Shown in pieces: positions 50,368 through 62,640 of a DNA stretch of 64,000 bases. A program made the translations under genes and the position numbers. Origin of the DNA: Excoecaria cochinchinensis (Eukaryota > Streptophyta > Magnoliopsida > Malpighiales > Euphorbiaceae); NCBI GenBank assembly GCA_947683425.1, contig CANTUQ010000112.1, positions 13,965,501 through 14,029,500 on the forward strand. Reading direction: 5' to 3'. The first letter of the stretch is position 1, and each line of letters starts with the position of its first letter. The notes beneath the pieces are model-generated. The model was not told the origin of the DNA. It made no database searches and saw only the letters and a program-made list of their open reading frames with translations.

Positions 50368-51740
50368 TTGACTCAAATTATCTATTAATAATCATTAATG
50401 AAATTTGATGAATTGATGGATAAATTAATTAGAAAAAATCTGTTGCATAATTGTCATGTTAAGGAATTAGTTCCACTTCAAAGAACATAAATTCTTAATT
50501 AATATTCCTTCGTGTCATATCAAACAAGCAATTTCTACATCTACGAGCACCTAAGGTTGCTTTACCATATCAGAACTAAAATGTGGCAGCATCTCATCAC
50601 TTAAAGAGCTTTATTTTAAATGTTTACTTTTCAAGTTTGGCTTCAGCCCCACTAATTGGAATATATAGAAGCATTTTGGATCATAAAAGTCTTGACAAAT
50701 CTTTGAGAGGCAGCATATATGTATGCATGTGAGTGTCATTTTACATATAAATTGCATATTTAGTTCGGCCTAATCCAATTTTATATATATTTTATATTTG
50801 TTTATATAAGTGTTATTTTAAGTTATTTTTAAGTTATAAATTGCATATTTTGTTCGGCCTAATCCTAAAAGTGTTATTTTATATGTTATTTTAAGTAAAA
50901 TTTAAATTTAAATAATTTTAGCTTTAAAATCCTTGCTTATGTTGATACAGTAAAATATTTTTTTACTTTTCAATTGTTTTATATTGTGTTTTAGTTGAAT
51001 TTATTTAATCATTATTTTTTTTATGGAATGCAGGTTTAAGAGGGCTTGATTGGAGTTGTTGTTGTGTTATGCATATGAAGTTATGCTATATTTATTTACA
51101 TGTATTTTTTTTTAATTAAAGGGCATTGAATGTATTATTAATTAGAATTTATGTTGTATTTATTTTTAATGTATGTTTTTTTTTATTATATATTAGAAAC
51201 ATAATATGAAAAATTTATGTATGTTTTTTTTCCTTTTAGTTATTATTTTAAATGGTTTTATTTTGTTGAATATAAGTTAATTTAATTTATGTATCCATAT
51301 AAGTAAAAAATAATTAAAAAAAAAGCTTATATTTGTGTGAGAACCGATTCGACCGAACCGAACCGACCAAAATAATTTCGGTTTATTCGATTTCGGTCCA
51401 AATAAGTTCGGTCCGCGGTTCGGTTCTAAAAAATACTAAATTTTGATTTTCGGTTTGTTCGGTTCGGTCCAAAACTGAACCGAACCGACCATTTGCACAC
51501 CCCTAATCAAACCAGTCCGATAAGTAAATTTTCAGTGCCCTCGAAATTTTTTTTTTACTACCAAAAATTCCTACATATTAACTAGAGTCAATCTAGAAAT
51601 TTTCATCAATTTTGGATATTATTTGCTATTTTTAAAGTCTCGGTCAAACTTACGGTCAATTCGAGTACTATTCACACCAGTATCACTATTCACCCTCGAA
51701 ACATACTATTTATGACTAACCCGATATTGGGGCCGTTACA

Positions 51741-51830
51741 ATACATATCATCCAACTTTTTAGCGACGATTTGCCTTGTAATATCACTCATCATAACTCT
51801 TGGAGCTAAGTATGTGCCCACCATCTATCA
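51741..51830 (-). pseudogene. Second MULE transposase fragment, upstream half
   Basis: The minus strand reads MVGTYLAPRVMMSDITRQIV then AKKLDDMY up to the LTR junction, resembling the segment after the MuDR zinc-binding region. The piece at 45188 continues it once the solo LTR is ignored. It is very short, so the assignment rests on pattern only. Confidence 0.33.
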
Positions 51831-53508
51831 TAATAAATTAATAAAAATAAATTCTATATCAAAACAATATTTTCACATCATTCAATATTTTTAAACAGAT
51901 TCTATCCTAATAACATAGATAATAATTAAAATTTCTACATTACATAAAATGAAAGTAATAAAAAAAATAAACGTATTTATTATTATTGTCAAACATTATA
52001 ATAATAAAACGCATTTATTCATATTTTTCATTAATTATCTAAACCTATATGACAACAAATAAATATAATAAAATTCATAAAATATCTTAATTCAACAGCG
52101 AAAATTTTTGCAGCCTTTTTCGTTTACTTCAACAGCTACTTCAATAACTCAAATGTTTGCTCTTGGTGATGGAATTCCGAGGGCAACGCAAATGAATTTA
52201 TAGCGGGCATGTGATTTTTTTTCAATACATTTCATTATGGAAATATTGAAACTAAGTTTGACACGTACTGAAACCGCAGCTTTGTGCTGTGGTGTTAGTG
52301 CTTCTGAAATCGTAGCACAGAACTTCAATTTCAATGTAATTTTCAAGTCCGAACCAGTGGGTTCCAGTGTCAGAAACAGCAACTGATAGTTGAAGTTTCT
52401 GACTCACCCAAGTTCCGAAATTAATTCGAAAAAGATTCCAAATTTATAAATTATTTGTCAAAACACATTATTTATATCTTTTTCCCAAGTTTCGTTGTAC
52501 TAGCGCAACTAACGAATTTTACTGTAGACTTGAAGGATGAGAAATAAAAGATTTCATATAATTGCAAAAGCAAGATTGATATTATGAATTTAGTTTTCGA
52601 TAAATTTCGATTATATAAAGTATTTCGGACCAATTTGATAAAATTTATGAAAATAGTTTTTTCAATTGAAAAAAAATTGTATTTCAAAAAGTTGTATTTA
52701 AAAAAGTAAGTAACTGTTTGGTAAATAAAATTTAAAATGACTTATAAAATCAAAAACATTTGTCAATTGTTTGGTAACTTATACGATTAAAAATAAATTT
52801 TTAAAATAAAATGACAAAAAAAGACATATATAAATTTTAACTAAAAAATAATAATAATTTTACTTATTTGTAATTTTTTTTTTACTAAACTATTAAGATC
52901 ATATACTTTTATATATAATTAAATAAAAATAAATATAATATAAAAAATTAAAAATATATATATCGTTTTCATAATTTATCATACATATTATTTTGGATGA
53001 TAAAAAAAGAGAAGAAAAAAAAAATGGAGTCGTTTTTAACGTTAGATGATTTTGGATTGTACGATAAGAGAAAAGAATAATTTTTTTTTTATATTAGATA
53101 TAATTGTCATTATAAAATAAAATAAGTGTATTTTTATTTTAAAAAAAATATTAAATCTGCCATATTTAAAAGATAAAAATCAATTTTTTTAAAAAATTTC
53201 AATTTTTAACTTTTTCTAATAATTTTTCTTTTTATTTTATACAAAATTAATTTTTTTAAAATTTTTTTAAAATCAACCATTCTTATTTTTATTTTATAAT
53301 CAATTTTTTTATTAAATATACGGTTTTTTTCCCTCCTAAAGCAATGCCAAATATAGATTTTTTATATTCTAGTGAAAGTTTGTTGCAAAACAACCTGTGG
53401 ATTGACCAATCAAACTCTGCCAAATGGTTCACTTCCAACATTTGTGGGGAGCTTTCATTTGTTGTCCATTCCATTTATTTTATACCTCTACTTGTCTTCT
53501 CACCACTA
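51831..53508. other. Intergenic and presumptive promoter region of the permease gene
   Basis: AT-rich, with long A and T runs (52680-53330). A weak repeat-like stretch at 52085-52400 has no recognised identity. The final 150 bases before the ATG at 53509 are presumably promoter and 5' leader; no decisive TATA box was picked. Confidence 0.5.
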
Positions 53509-53957
53509 ATGGATTCAGAGTTCACACCTTCTTTTTCTTCTCTGTGTCCCAAAAAAACCCATAAAAATGCAAACTTGATTCCACCATGGCCAAGAACAAG
53601 ATTACCAATAAAAAGCTCAAAAATTTGTTTCGGGAACTTCAAAAAAAAGTAGGAAGAAATTCATTAATTTCTTCGATTCTGTATATTAATGTCAGTACTG
53701 TTACACGTAATCATGAATTTCTATTCTTCCTAGTTGCAGCTACCAATATCATGCCTGTGCCTGCAAATGGCAGCAGCAAGAGCAAAACAAAGGGATTGGT
53801 GAAGGACAATTTGTAAGAGAAGCAAAGAAAGTTTCCATGGAGGAGACGAAGCCTCCTGTTAAGAAAGGAACTGTTGCTGGTGCAGTTGCTCTTATAATTG
53901 GTACTAGTATTGGTTCGGGGATACTTGCTCTGCCTACCAAAGCTTCTCTTGCTGTAA

Positions 53958-53992
<35 letters not shown>

Positions 53993-55727
53993 CCTAACCC
54001 ACACAAAAAAGATGCAAACTTTAGTAGCAATTCCACAATCCCCAAATATTCATAATTGGGGAAATTGCAAAAATTTAGATATCTTTTGATTCATATGATG
54101 ACTTTAATTAGGGTTTGGATTTGCAATTCCTAATTTTTGTCACTGATTGTATTTCAAATTGCAGGGAATTATTCCAAGTTCAATAACCATAGTAATGTGT
54201 TGGGGTTTTCTATTAGTTGAGGCACTATTGCTTATAGAAATCAATGTGGGTTTGAGGAGAAAGAGGAGAAGAAGAGACCAAGAAGAAGATAAATTAGATG
54301 TTATATCCTTAACGACTATGGCTGAGGAGACACTAGGAGATTGGGCTGGAAGTTTAGCCACTGTAACCTATGTTTTCTTGGGTTACACTTCAATGGTTGC
54401 TTATGCTTCCAAATCTGGAGACATCCTTTTCCATTTGATCAATCTTCCTCAATCACTCTCAGGCTGTTTGTTCACTGCTCTTTTCACTTTGCTAATCTCA
54501 ATTGGTGGCACCACAACCACTGATCAAGTCAACCAATGGCTCACTGCTTCCATGATAGGTACCCTAAAGTTATATTTTGCTTTGTCATGTAGAAGTTTGT
54601 GAATGGTGATATATGAATGCAAATAATGAACAGGTTTGCTGCTAGCTATTGAAGTTATAGCAGTTATGTATGGGGGGTGGTCAGGAAGTGAAGGAAGAGG
54701 TGACTGGGGAAGAGTTCCTGCTACGGTTCCTGTAATAATATTTTCATTGGTATACCATGATCTGGCACCTGGTAAATCTATCAACTGTTTCAATCTCCTG
54801 TCTATTAAGCTGTAAAACAGGCTCATTGTTGTTTTTTTCTGCAGTTCTTTGTGCATATTTAGGTAACGATTTGGGGCGACTCAGGGCTTCAGTTTTTGTT
54901 GGAAGCCTTGTTCCATTGCTTGCATTACTTGTTTGGGATGCAATTGCTCTTGGTCACTCAGCTCAGACTGATTCGGTTGTTGATCCTGTAGAATTGCTCA
55001 TGAGGTCTGCTTTAGTGCTGAATTTCTTGGCCATATTTCAATTCTTGAGTTAAGTTTGACATTTAATATCATAAAAAATGTCACATTGTTGTTGGTATAG
55101 TGTGAGATGGAGTGGAGTTTCATACATGGTACAGGCCTTCTCTCTTCTAGCAGTAGCAACTTCACTAATTGGCACTCTCTTAGGCTTCTCTGAGTTCTTC
55201 AAGGAGCAACTAAAGAATCTTTCGTGGCAACCATCCACTATTAAAACATCGCTGGTATCACAATTTATACAGCAATGCAAAGTTCTATTCTGCATAATGC
55301 TGATACTAATAGGAACACAACCAAAAATTATCTCAGGAACCAAGTAAGCGAGCTTCATTGAGGAATTGGTGGGGAAGAAATAAGATAAGCTTCATAGCAA
55401 TGGGGATAGTTATTGGCCCGACACTAGTAGTGTCAACCACAGTTCCAGATGCTTTCTCTGCTGCTACAGATATCGCGGTAAGTTAAGATGATTAGCCATG
55501 CAGGCACTTGCTGTGATTGCGATTATTGACAGTTTGATTGACAGGGAGGATATGGAATGACAATGCTGTATGGAGTTCTTCCACCAGCAATGGCATGGGC
55601 AATGTATGATAGAGATAGTGAAAACATGGTATGGAAAGCAAGGCCTGCAATTGTTGGAGTAGGCATGTTTGCTTGTGTGATATTGGTGGAGCAATTCTTG
55701 CAGAATTTGTCAGAATTGCATCTCTAG
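53509..55727 (+). CDS. Tryptophan/tyrosine permease family transporter, plastid-type, 8 exons
   Basis: Exons: 53509-53648, 53734-53953, 54165-54558, 54634-54771, 54845-55004, 55101-55254, 55337-55477, 55545-55727. All seven introns are GT-AG and the phases agree, giving 1530 nt and 509 residues ending ...NLSELHL. The family is the aromatic amino acid permease group of APC-type carriers (Trp_Tyr_perm), which move amino acids across membranes. Visible blocks: GTVAGAVALIIGTSIGSGIL, the first membrane helix (residues about 92-111); GDWAGSLATVTYVFLGYTSM; DQVNQWLTASMIG; VYHDLAPVLCAYLGNDLGRL; SLIGTLLGFSEFFKEQL; VVSTTVPDAFSAATDIAGGY; and MLYGVLPPAMAWAM. The first 80 residues are Ser/Lys/Pro-rich and poor in acids, like a chloroplast transit peptide. 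The ATG at 53509 is chosen because only its frame splices into exon 2; an ATG at 53837 would drop that leader. The exon 6 acceptor could also be 5 bases off. The gene is intact and the only clear host gene here. Confidence 0.9.
53961..53990. repeat. (CT)n microsatellite in intron 2 of the permease gene
   Basis: About 15 CT units directly after the intron 2 donor. Confidence 0.95.
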
Positions 55728-57160
55728 CAAACAGAATTTACCAAAAAATCTCATTTTTCTGTATATATAATATAAGTTACAAGTCATGTTCTTCCATTGA
55801 ATCAAAATTGCATTCAGTAAAATGTCTTGAAAGCAATGACGATAGCAAAGAAAGTCTAGCAGTTAAAACTCATAGTGGATTTACACTTGTAACGAAACTT
55901 CAGACCAAAATATCAGAGGAACTTCACTTCAGTTAAACGTGTTTTTTTTCTTCAAAATTGTCATTTAAATTGATAAAGTCAAAGTATTTGAATAATTATA
56001 ATTTCTGAGTGTGTTCCAGAGCCAAATTGAAGTTTACTTAAAAAAAAATGATATTGCCATCTTTTTCTGTACACCACTAGAAATGCCACAATCCATCGAA
56101 AGGTATTTCCTTCGACTGCTCTAATCCTCGGCTCCAACTTGGATAAACTACAAATCTGCATTTGCCTTTAAACTCTAGGAAGGGAAATGGCCAAATTTTG
56201 GTGTCGATAAACGTACAAAATGTTCATGTTATCCTTTAGCTTCAAACCTATAAAATGTGAACAAATAACGGTATTTTTGATATTTTGAGTATAATATGAC
56301 CATTATGGCCACGATTTGTATGGCCACTGAGCACTCTCCTAAACTTTAAATGGCTCCTTTATGGATTTTTTTTTTTAAATATCCATATTTGCTTTTAAAC
56401 TTTTCAAATAAAATATACATTTTTCCGAAACTTTGTTATTAAAAAGTTGGAGGCATTTTTCAAACTAAATGAAATTTAATATAATTTGTAGAAGGTTTAA
56501 GGATAAATTTGAACTAAAACATAAATAGAAATTAGAGACCAACAGAAGCCCCACATTTTTTTTTATTCAAAGGAGGGCCAGAACTCAGGAAACAAACCAA
56601 CTTTAGCACCAAACCAAAGAACACATTTTTTTTTGTTTGTTTGTATGGCAGGTGAAAGTTTATTAACTTTATTTTACTTTTTTTTTTTTCTTTTTATTAC
56701 AATTTTTTTATTTCAATATTTTCATATTTAATTATTTGTATTCATTTAATTTTCATTTACTTTAAAATATATTTTAATTTCATTTTAGTTTCTTTTAAAG
56801 ACATTTTAGTTAATTTATTAATTGTTCAATATGTCCACATTTAATATTTCTTATTATTTCTTGATTTATCAATTTTTCATTAATGAAAATAAAAATATAT
56901 TCGAAAAGTTATATAACATTAATATATTAACTAAAATTTTCAATATTTTTTTTTAAAAAAACTAAATTTTTTAATATATATGAAAATAATGTGTGTCAAG
57001 TTAAAAAAAAGAAAAGAAAAGAGTTGTTAGCATTGGATATATTTATTTTAATAATTTTGCATTTTTTAAGTATTTTTGCTACATTTTTTTATTATTCTAA
57101 TTATTTTGAAATTTTTAATTTTTTTAATTGCCGATTAGTAAGTGTAATTGTTCATCTAAT
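55728..57160. other. 3' flank of the permease gene and AT-rich spacer
   Basis: The 3' UTR probably lies in the first few hundred bases; no clear AATAAA near the stop was chosen. The rest is AT-rich with poly-A and poly-T runs, and no gene is recognised. Confidence 0.5.
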
Positions 57161-57512
57161 TAGAGTGATCATGGACCGATTAATTTATTTACTTATCGAG
57201 TCTTAATTCTTAAAAATAAGGTTGTTTCTATCCACCAAATGCTTTTATTTTAACAACAATGATGTTATATTATAGTGGAGAAATTTTAATTTTCAAGTAC
57301 CTTGAATATTTTAATTTTATTTATAAATGTATTTTTTAATTGTAATGGTTAACAGAAAAAATATTGGTTAACTGATCCAAAAAATCGAAATCGATGGACT
57401 GGTTAACATATTGTAACGGACTGATTAATGGTTAGCGTTTTGAAAAAATTGATATTAATGGACTGACTTTTTTGGGTTCATGAACCAGTTAACCGGTCCA
57501 TTAACACTCATA
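57161..57512. mobile_element. Decayed hAT-like MITE related to element C
   Basis: TAGAGTGATCATGGACCG at the left is roughly inverted at the right (GGTCCATTAACACTCATA), with GGTTAAC motifs between, as in 35523-36144. No convincing 8-bp duplication, so exact ends are uncertain. Confidence 0.4.
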
Positions 57513-57681
57513 TGGACAACTTAGAAAAAGAAAAAGAAGGATAGATGTGTACAATTTTGTAGAAGTTGAGTAAATATGTGAATGGCATAATTGACCCAAA
57601 AATAAGTGTCTTATAATAATAGTTCATTTTTCTATTTTTAACAAAAGTTAAAATTGATTTAAGCAAAAGGTAGAAAGAAGA

Positions 57682-58106
57682 TGATAGAGTTTGGGTATGC
57701 CCATAACTCTAATTTGGATAAAGTTCCAATTCAGATAAAATTAAGTAATTCAATCTGATTAACATTACCAAATTCTATCTCAGAAAGAGTCTGAATTAAA
57801 CTAGAGATAGGTTTATAGTTTTTAGGATCTCTATAAATAGATAAGAGATCTCAGTATTTGGTAACGAGAAAACGTATACGCCGCAAGACTTTTGTTTCTA
57901 CTCACAATTTTTTTGTCTTAATCTTTCAGGGGCTTTTAGATTGTGAAATAGCCGCTATTATCCCGCATGTGGATAAAAGTCAAGCCAGTGACCAAAAATA
58001 AATGGGATCCTTGTAGACACTTCTGCAATATTTCTGCGCTACAAGAGGTAGGTACCATTATTTAATGTTACCTCAATAAATTATATGCGTATAATCTTAT
58101 CCTTCA
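57682..58106 (+). repeat. 5' LTR of the second copia element
   Basis: 425 bp, TG...CA. It contains TATAAATAG near 57833. It resembles the first copia LTR in general layout and in the CAGTGACC and GCGCTACAAGAGGTAGGTA segments, but is shorter and diverged. Confidence 0.85.
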
Positions 58107-58107
58107 T

Positions 58108-58118
58108 TGGTATCAGAG
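58108..58118 (+). promoter_or_regulatory. Primer-binding site, initiator tRNA-Met type
   Basis: TGGTATCAGAG directly after the LTR; complementary to the initiator tRNA-Met 3' end. Confidence 0.88.
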
Positions 58119-58486
58119 TCGTTGTTTTTGCGTTCTGGCATGTGGCTAAGTAGATCTAAAATTTTATGTGTAAAATTATTAGATTTAGGATGCATGAAAC
58201 ACAATAAAAATTTATTTTTTGTGTGAATAATATATATGTGTATATATTGCGGCTCGAAAATTGTGTACGTGTACACTACGATTCAAGGGGACGAACATCA
58301 ATGTTCAAAAAATGAAACTAAAAGTCAGAATTTTTAATTTTTGACCTCACCATTAGAATCACAGATCCCAAAAACCCCCCACCGGCCGAAACCCGACAAA
58401 CAAAATCAACCGAGAAGGCGGCGCGTAACGTGCACGCGCCACTAGGCTTAAGGCGCGTGTGTGTGGGCAGTGGCCCACACGCCCGA

Positions 58487-58810
58487 GTCCACGTGTCAAT
58501 AGTGATGTGTCACTGCTGACACGTGGACCAATGACATCACGCCACGTGGATGGCAGCGGCCATGCCACGTGGCGACGACGTGTCATTTGGATGCCACATG
58601 TGGTCCAATAGCAGTACGCCACGTGGATGGTAGAGGCCATGCCACGTGGTAGTGACATGTCTTCAAGGGTGACACGTGGCCTAATGGGACCACGCCACAT
58701 GTCCGACAGGTGTCATGGGTGGCGTGTCACCCCGGAGCCACGTGTGTGCTAGGTGGACCAATAGGGTTCTGACACATAGCATGACGTGGATGACGTGGCG
58801 ACACGTGGCA
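58487..58810. repeat. Dense CACGTG (G-box) and CCAAT-like repeats in the copia leader
   Basis: Nine CACGTG cores were counted by eye in about 320 bp, mostly as GCCACGTGG or GACACGTGG. Several are followed by ACCAATG or CCAATAG. Diverged units recur in pairs around GGATGGCAGCGGCCATGCC / GGATGGTAGAGGCCATGCC. Confidence 0.8.
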
Positions 58811-60305
58811 CTATGTGGTGTTGCCATGTGGCGGAATGAAGGGGGATGCACGGGTGGGTGTGATGCACGCCGGAACCCGATACAACCCAGCAAGGGCCCT
58901 CTCTTTGAATCCGCTTTAGGATTCGAGGTATGGGGGTTCGCGTCTTTTGATCATGGGCGCCATGAAACATCATCGGTGTATCCCTCCCAATAGAACATTG
59001 GGGAGAATAACCTAGCCTATTGACGCCTAAAGGCACCTTTGAGGTATTTGGAGTCGCCACCCAATTTGCAAGAAATTGGGAAAGGGTTTCTCACCTCTAA
59101 CAGTCTAAACCAGAGATATGGTGTCCGGAACCTCCCTCTTATTTATGCTTTGGTTAAGTATGAGTGGGTTTTTAACTTCTTAAAATTATATCTCTCATCT
59201 CACACGAGTGATGCATTTAGTTAAATAGCGCATTGAAAGCACATAAAGAAAATAAATAAAAGCGATAAATAAAGTAAATAAAGAAAGCAATAAATGAAAG
59301 CGGTAAACACCCAAGCACACAATTTCAAGAGAAATCGGGGCGGAATACAACCCCAATAAAAGAAGGTTAAAGATGTAAATGGGGACGGAATACAATCCAC
59401 AAAAGATAAATAAAGTTGCCCCAAAATTAATTACAAGGGCCCAAAAAGAAATGAACTTGAATTTAAAACACTCACTTAAGATCAAAATAAAAGAACATAC
59501 ATAAATCGGGACATTATTTTGGGAACGTTGGTTCCTTCGCGCTTGTTCGAAATTTAGGAACATTGGTTCCTTCGTATTAATTTGAAGAGGGTTCGAAGAG
59601 TCATTTTTGATTGCTTGAATTGAAAAACCGGGATGAGTGATCCCATTTGTGTAGAAAAGTTGACCCTTCGTTTTAATTGTGACATTTTTATTGTCGGGCT
59701 AAAACAAGGGACATTGGTCCCAATTTTATTAGTAAAAGTTCCAATTTAATTGTAAAAATATTTTTGTGACTTTTTATCACACGCGTACAAAAATAAAACA
59801 AGTACTTACGAGTAAACACGTAACACATAAAGAGAAGGAATTAAGAAAGATCTCACCGAGCAAGGCGATATTCCACGTGTCGCGACCCATCCGGGGAGCC
59901 GTGAGAACGCTTACACTACCCGACCCAAATTAAACTCATACAAAGATAATATCGAAAATTATATTAGTAAATACTCTAAAAATTAATCAAACAAAAGCGA
60001 GGTAATAAAAATAATAAAATTATGGCGATGGTAGCAACAATAAAATAACACTAATAATGATAAAAATAATAATAATAATAATAGTAGTAATGGACAATGA
60101 TAATAAATAATAGTGAATATAATATAAATAAATATGATAGTGATAATAATAAATATAATGATAATCATAATCATAATCATAATAACAATAACAATGTAAC
60201 AATAAATAAGATGATTAATAAATATAATAGTCACAATAAAACCATATGATAACAATAATAATAAAATAATACGGAATATTAAATGATAATAATGCTAACT
60301 AATTA

Positions 60306-60310
<5 letters not shown>

Positions 60311-60362
<52 letters not shown>
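60311..60362. repeat. (AAT)n microsatellite
   Basis: About 17 uninterrupted units, at the place in the LTR that corresponds to the AAT runs in LTRs 1 and 2. Confidence 0.93.
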
Positions 60363-60366
<4 letters not shown>

Positions 60367-61299
60367 GATAGCAACAAATACAAAGAGATTAATGAAGTAA
60401 TAATAATAAACTTTGAAAATATATTAATATGCAAATATTAAAAATGATTAAGCCAAAATCTAACATAGAATAAAATAGCAAGTTAAAGAAGAACTAAAAA
60501 AAACAATGGAAAATGGAAGCCAACGTGAAGAATAAAAAAAGTAATGGTGGAAGTTAAGGAATAAAAGTTAAAGTATAAAAGTTTAATGTCAAACAACATA
60601 ATACTAATTGTAATAATAATAATAACAGTGGATGGACATGAAAATCAAATTAAAACAAACCAATAATACATTATTAGTGATATTAACACATTAAAATGCT
60701 GAAAGTAAATAATAGACATGATAATAATAGCAAAAAAGATAATATTGACAATAATAAATAATATACAAAAAAATAAATGAGGATGGGTTCAAGAATGTTT
60801 ACCCTCAGAATTTTTAGGTTGGGGAAAACGGTGTCCCGATCGATTTTCCTTGTCGGATTTGCGGTGATAAGTATTTGAAGAAAATCTAGAAATTAATATT
60901 TTGGAATAAAATCAAGAAAATACTTTGATGAAAATATTTTTGGTGGATGATTTAGCAAAGAGAATTGATTTTTCAAGCTTAAGTCACCCAAAATGGATTA
61001 TTTTTGAAGAACAATTAAAGATTAAAATTTGAGAAAAAGAAAAAGAAATTAAGAGTTGAAGAACCAGTTGCTGGAGCCAAAAAAATAGAGGAAAAGCCAA
61101 AGGATTTTTTTTCTCTTCCAATATCTCCCGTCCTAAAATGAGGGGCAAAATCCCCATTTAATCTTGCCTTGGCCCAAAATGGCAAGGGACAAGAAATCTT
61201 TTATTTTTAGCTAATAAAAAATATCATAAAATGGTGAAACAATAGAAATGTCAGACTGAGAAAATTCAGACTGAAAACAGCGAAAAAAACGGACAGGCG

Positions 61300-61480
61300 A
61301 AGACCAGGCCCCCTGCCTCGCGCGCAGGGGGCTGCGCGCGAGGCAGGGGCTGCGTGCGAGGCCCCCCGCCTCGCGCGCAGGGGGGCCTGCGCGCGGGGCG
61401 CCTGCCTTGCGCGCAGGCGCCCCTGCGCGCTGGGGCAGCCTGCCGCGCAGGCAGCCCCGGGCTGCCGCAGGCAGCCTTCG
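61300..61480. repeat. GC-rich island in family G LTR 3
   Basis: Repeated GCGCGCAGG / GCCTGCGCG motifs, both direct and inverted, able to fold strongly. Frames on either strand are compositional. Confidence 0.8.
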
Positions 61481-61709
61481 CGACTTTTTTTTTATTATTT
61501 TTTATTTTAAATTTTGACACAAAATTAATATATTTTTTTTACTCCATTTTAATTTTAATTTTCCCAAAAAATATATTTTTAATTATTTTCCGAAAAACAC
61601 ATCTTTGACAAGGAAACGATCGATTCTCACATTTCTTGCCGAAAATCGGTCTTCTATTTCATCATCGGGTAATCCTGATCTTGGACCGCCTCGGGACCCG
61701 GTGTCTACA

Positions 61710-61725
61710 GTTGCCCCCAATTTTG
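61710..61725 (-). promoter_or_regulatory. Polypurine tract of the gypsy-like element
   Basis: On the minus strand, AAAATTGGGGGCAAC immediately precedes TGTAGACACC, the LTR start. This defines the element's orientation. Confidence 0.7.
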
Positions 61726-61944
61726 GGGAACTTAGAACCTAGGTGCCTAAGTGAACCAAAATTCAGAAAAGAGAGGGAGAGATGCGTACCTGAGGCGGTC
61801 GCCTTCCCGAACTGGCTGAAGTTGTTGTGGATAGTTACCGTCTGTTCGTTGACGTGTATACTGAGGGACAATTTTCATCCTTTTGGGCGGTGCGTTGAGT
61901 CTTCTCCAGACTTACAAAATGCGAGGGTGCGTGAGATTTGTCTC

Positions 61945-62640
61945 CTCAAAGAACTTGGGGAATTGGCCTCCTCAGAGGACCGAGTGATTTTGCCTCCTCA
62001 GAGGACTTTGGGATTTTGCCTCCTCAGAGGACTTGAAGATTTTGCCTCCTCAGAGGACTTTGAGATTTTGTCTCCTCAGAGGACTTTGAGATTTTGCCTC
62101 CTCAGAGGACTTTGGAATTTTGCCTCCTCAGAGGACTTGAGATTTTGCCTCCCCAGAGGACTTTGAGATTTTGCCTCCTCAGAGGACTTTGAGATTTTGC
62201 CTCCTCAGAGGACTTTGAGATTTTGCCTCCTCAGAGGACTTTGAGATTTTGCCTCCTCAGAGGACTTTGGAATTTTGCCTCCTCAGAGGACTTTGAGATT
62301 TTGCCTCCTCAGAGGACTTGAAGATTTTGCCTCCTCAGAGGACTTTGAGATTTTGCCTCCTCAGAGGACTTTGAGATTTTGCCTCCTCAGAGGACTTTGA
62401 GATTTTGCCTCCTCAGAGGATTTTGGGATTTTGCCTCCTCAGAGGACTTTGGATTTTGCCTCCTCAGAGGACTTTGGAATTTTGCCTCCTCAGAGGACTT
62501 TGAGATTTTGCCTCCTTAGAGGACTTTGGAATTTTGCCTCCTCAGAGGACTTTGAGATTTTGCCTCCTTAGAGGACTTTGGAATTTTGCCTCCTCAGAGG
62601 ACTTTGAGATTTTGCCTCCTCAGAGGACTTTGGAATTTTG
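61945..62640. repeat. Minisatellite, about 26-27-bp unit, roughly 27 copies
   Basis: Unit GATTTTGCCTCCTCAGAGGA followed by CTTTGA, with small length variants. CCTC-AGAGG is an inverted repeat inside each unit. It lies in the 3' region of the gypsy-like element, about 240 bp from the LTR. The 176-codon frame at 61636-62166 is produced by the repeat. Confidence 0.96.

Larger units (their letters stand above)
57682..58858 (+). mobile_element. 5' part of a second Ty1/copia element, interrupted by gypsy insertion
   Basis: An LTR (57682-58106) starts TGATAGAGTTTGGG and ends CCTTCA. It is followed by primer site TGGTATCAGAG (58108-58118) and a leader clearly related to that of the copia element at 5084 (shared GGCATGTGGCTAA, TAGATTTAGGATGCAT, CCCCCCACCGGC). 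At 58859 the sequence switches to the family G LTR. Gag, pol and 3' LTR should lie beyond the gypsy element, outside the window. Confidence 0.85.
58859..61709 (-). repeat. Family G LTR 3 (3' LTR), 2.85 kb
   Basis: TGTGATGCACGCCGG ... GGTGTCTACA, collinear with LTRs 1 and 2, least decayed of the three. It includes an (AAT)n run at 60311-60362 and a GC-rich island at 61300-61480. Confidence 0.87.

Noticed and set aside
52149..52382. 77-codon minus-strand frame
   Set aside because: No family resemblance and no supporting splice or codon evidence.
61266..61608. Ala/Arg/Pro-rich frames
   Set aside because: GC-rich island of the family G LTR, with equally open frames on both strands.
61636..62166. 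176-codon frame with ASSEDFEI-type repeats
   Set aside because: A 26-27-bp repeat with changing unit lengths keeps this frame open; no start context, and it begins inside the LTR.
61945..62640. CRISPR-like regular array
   Set aside because: Units are directly adjacent with no unique spacers, and the DNA is a plant retrotransposon.
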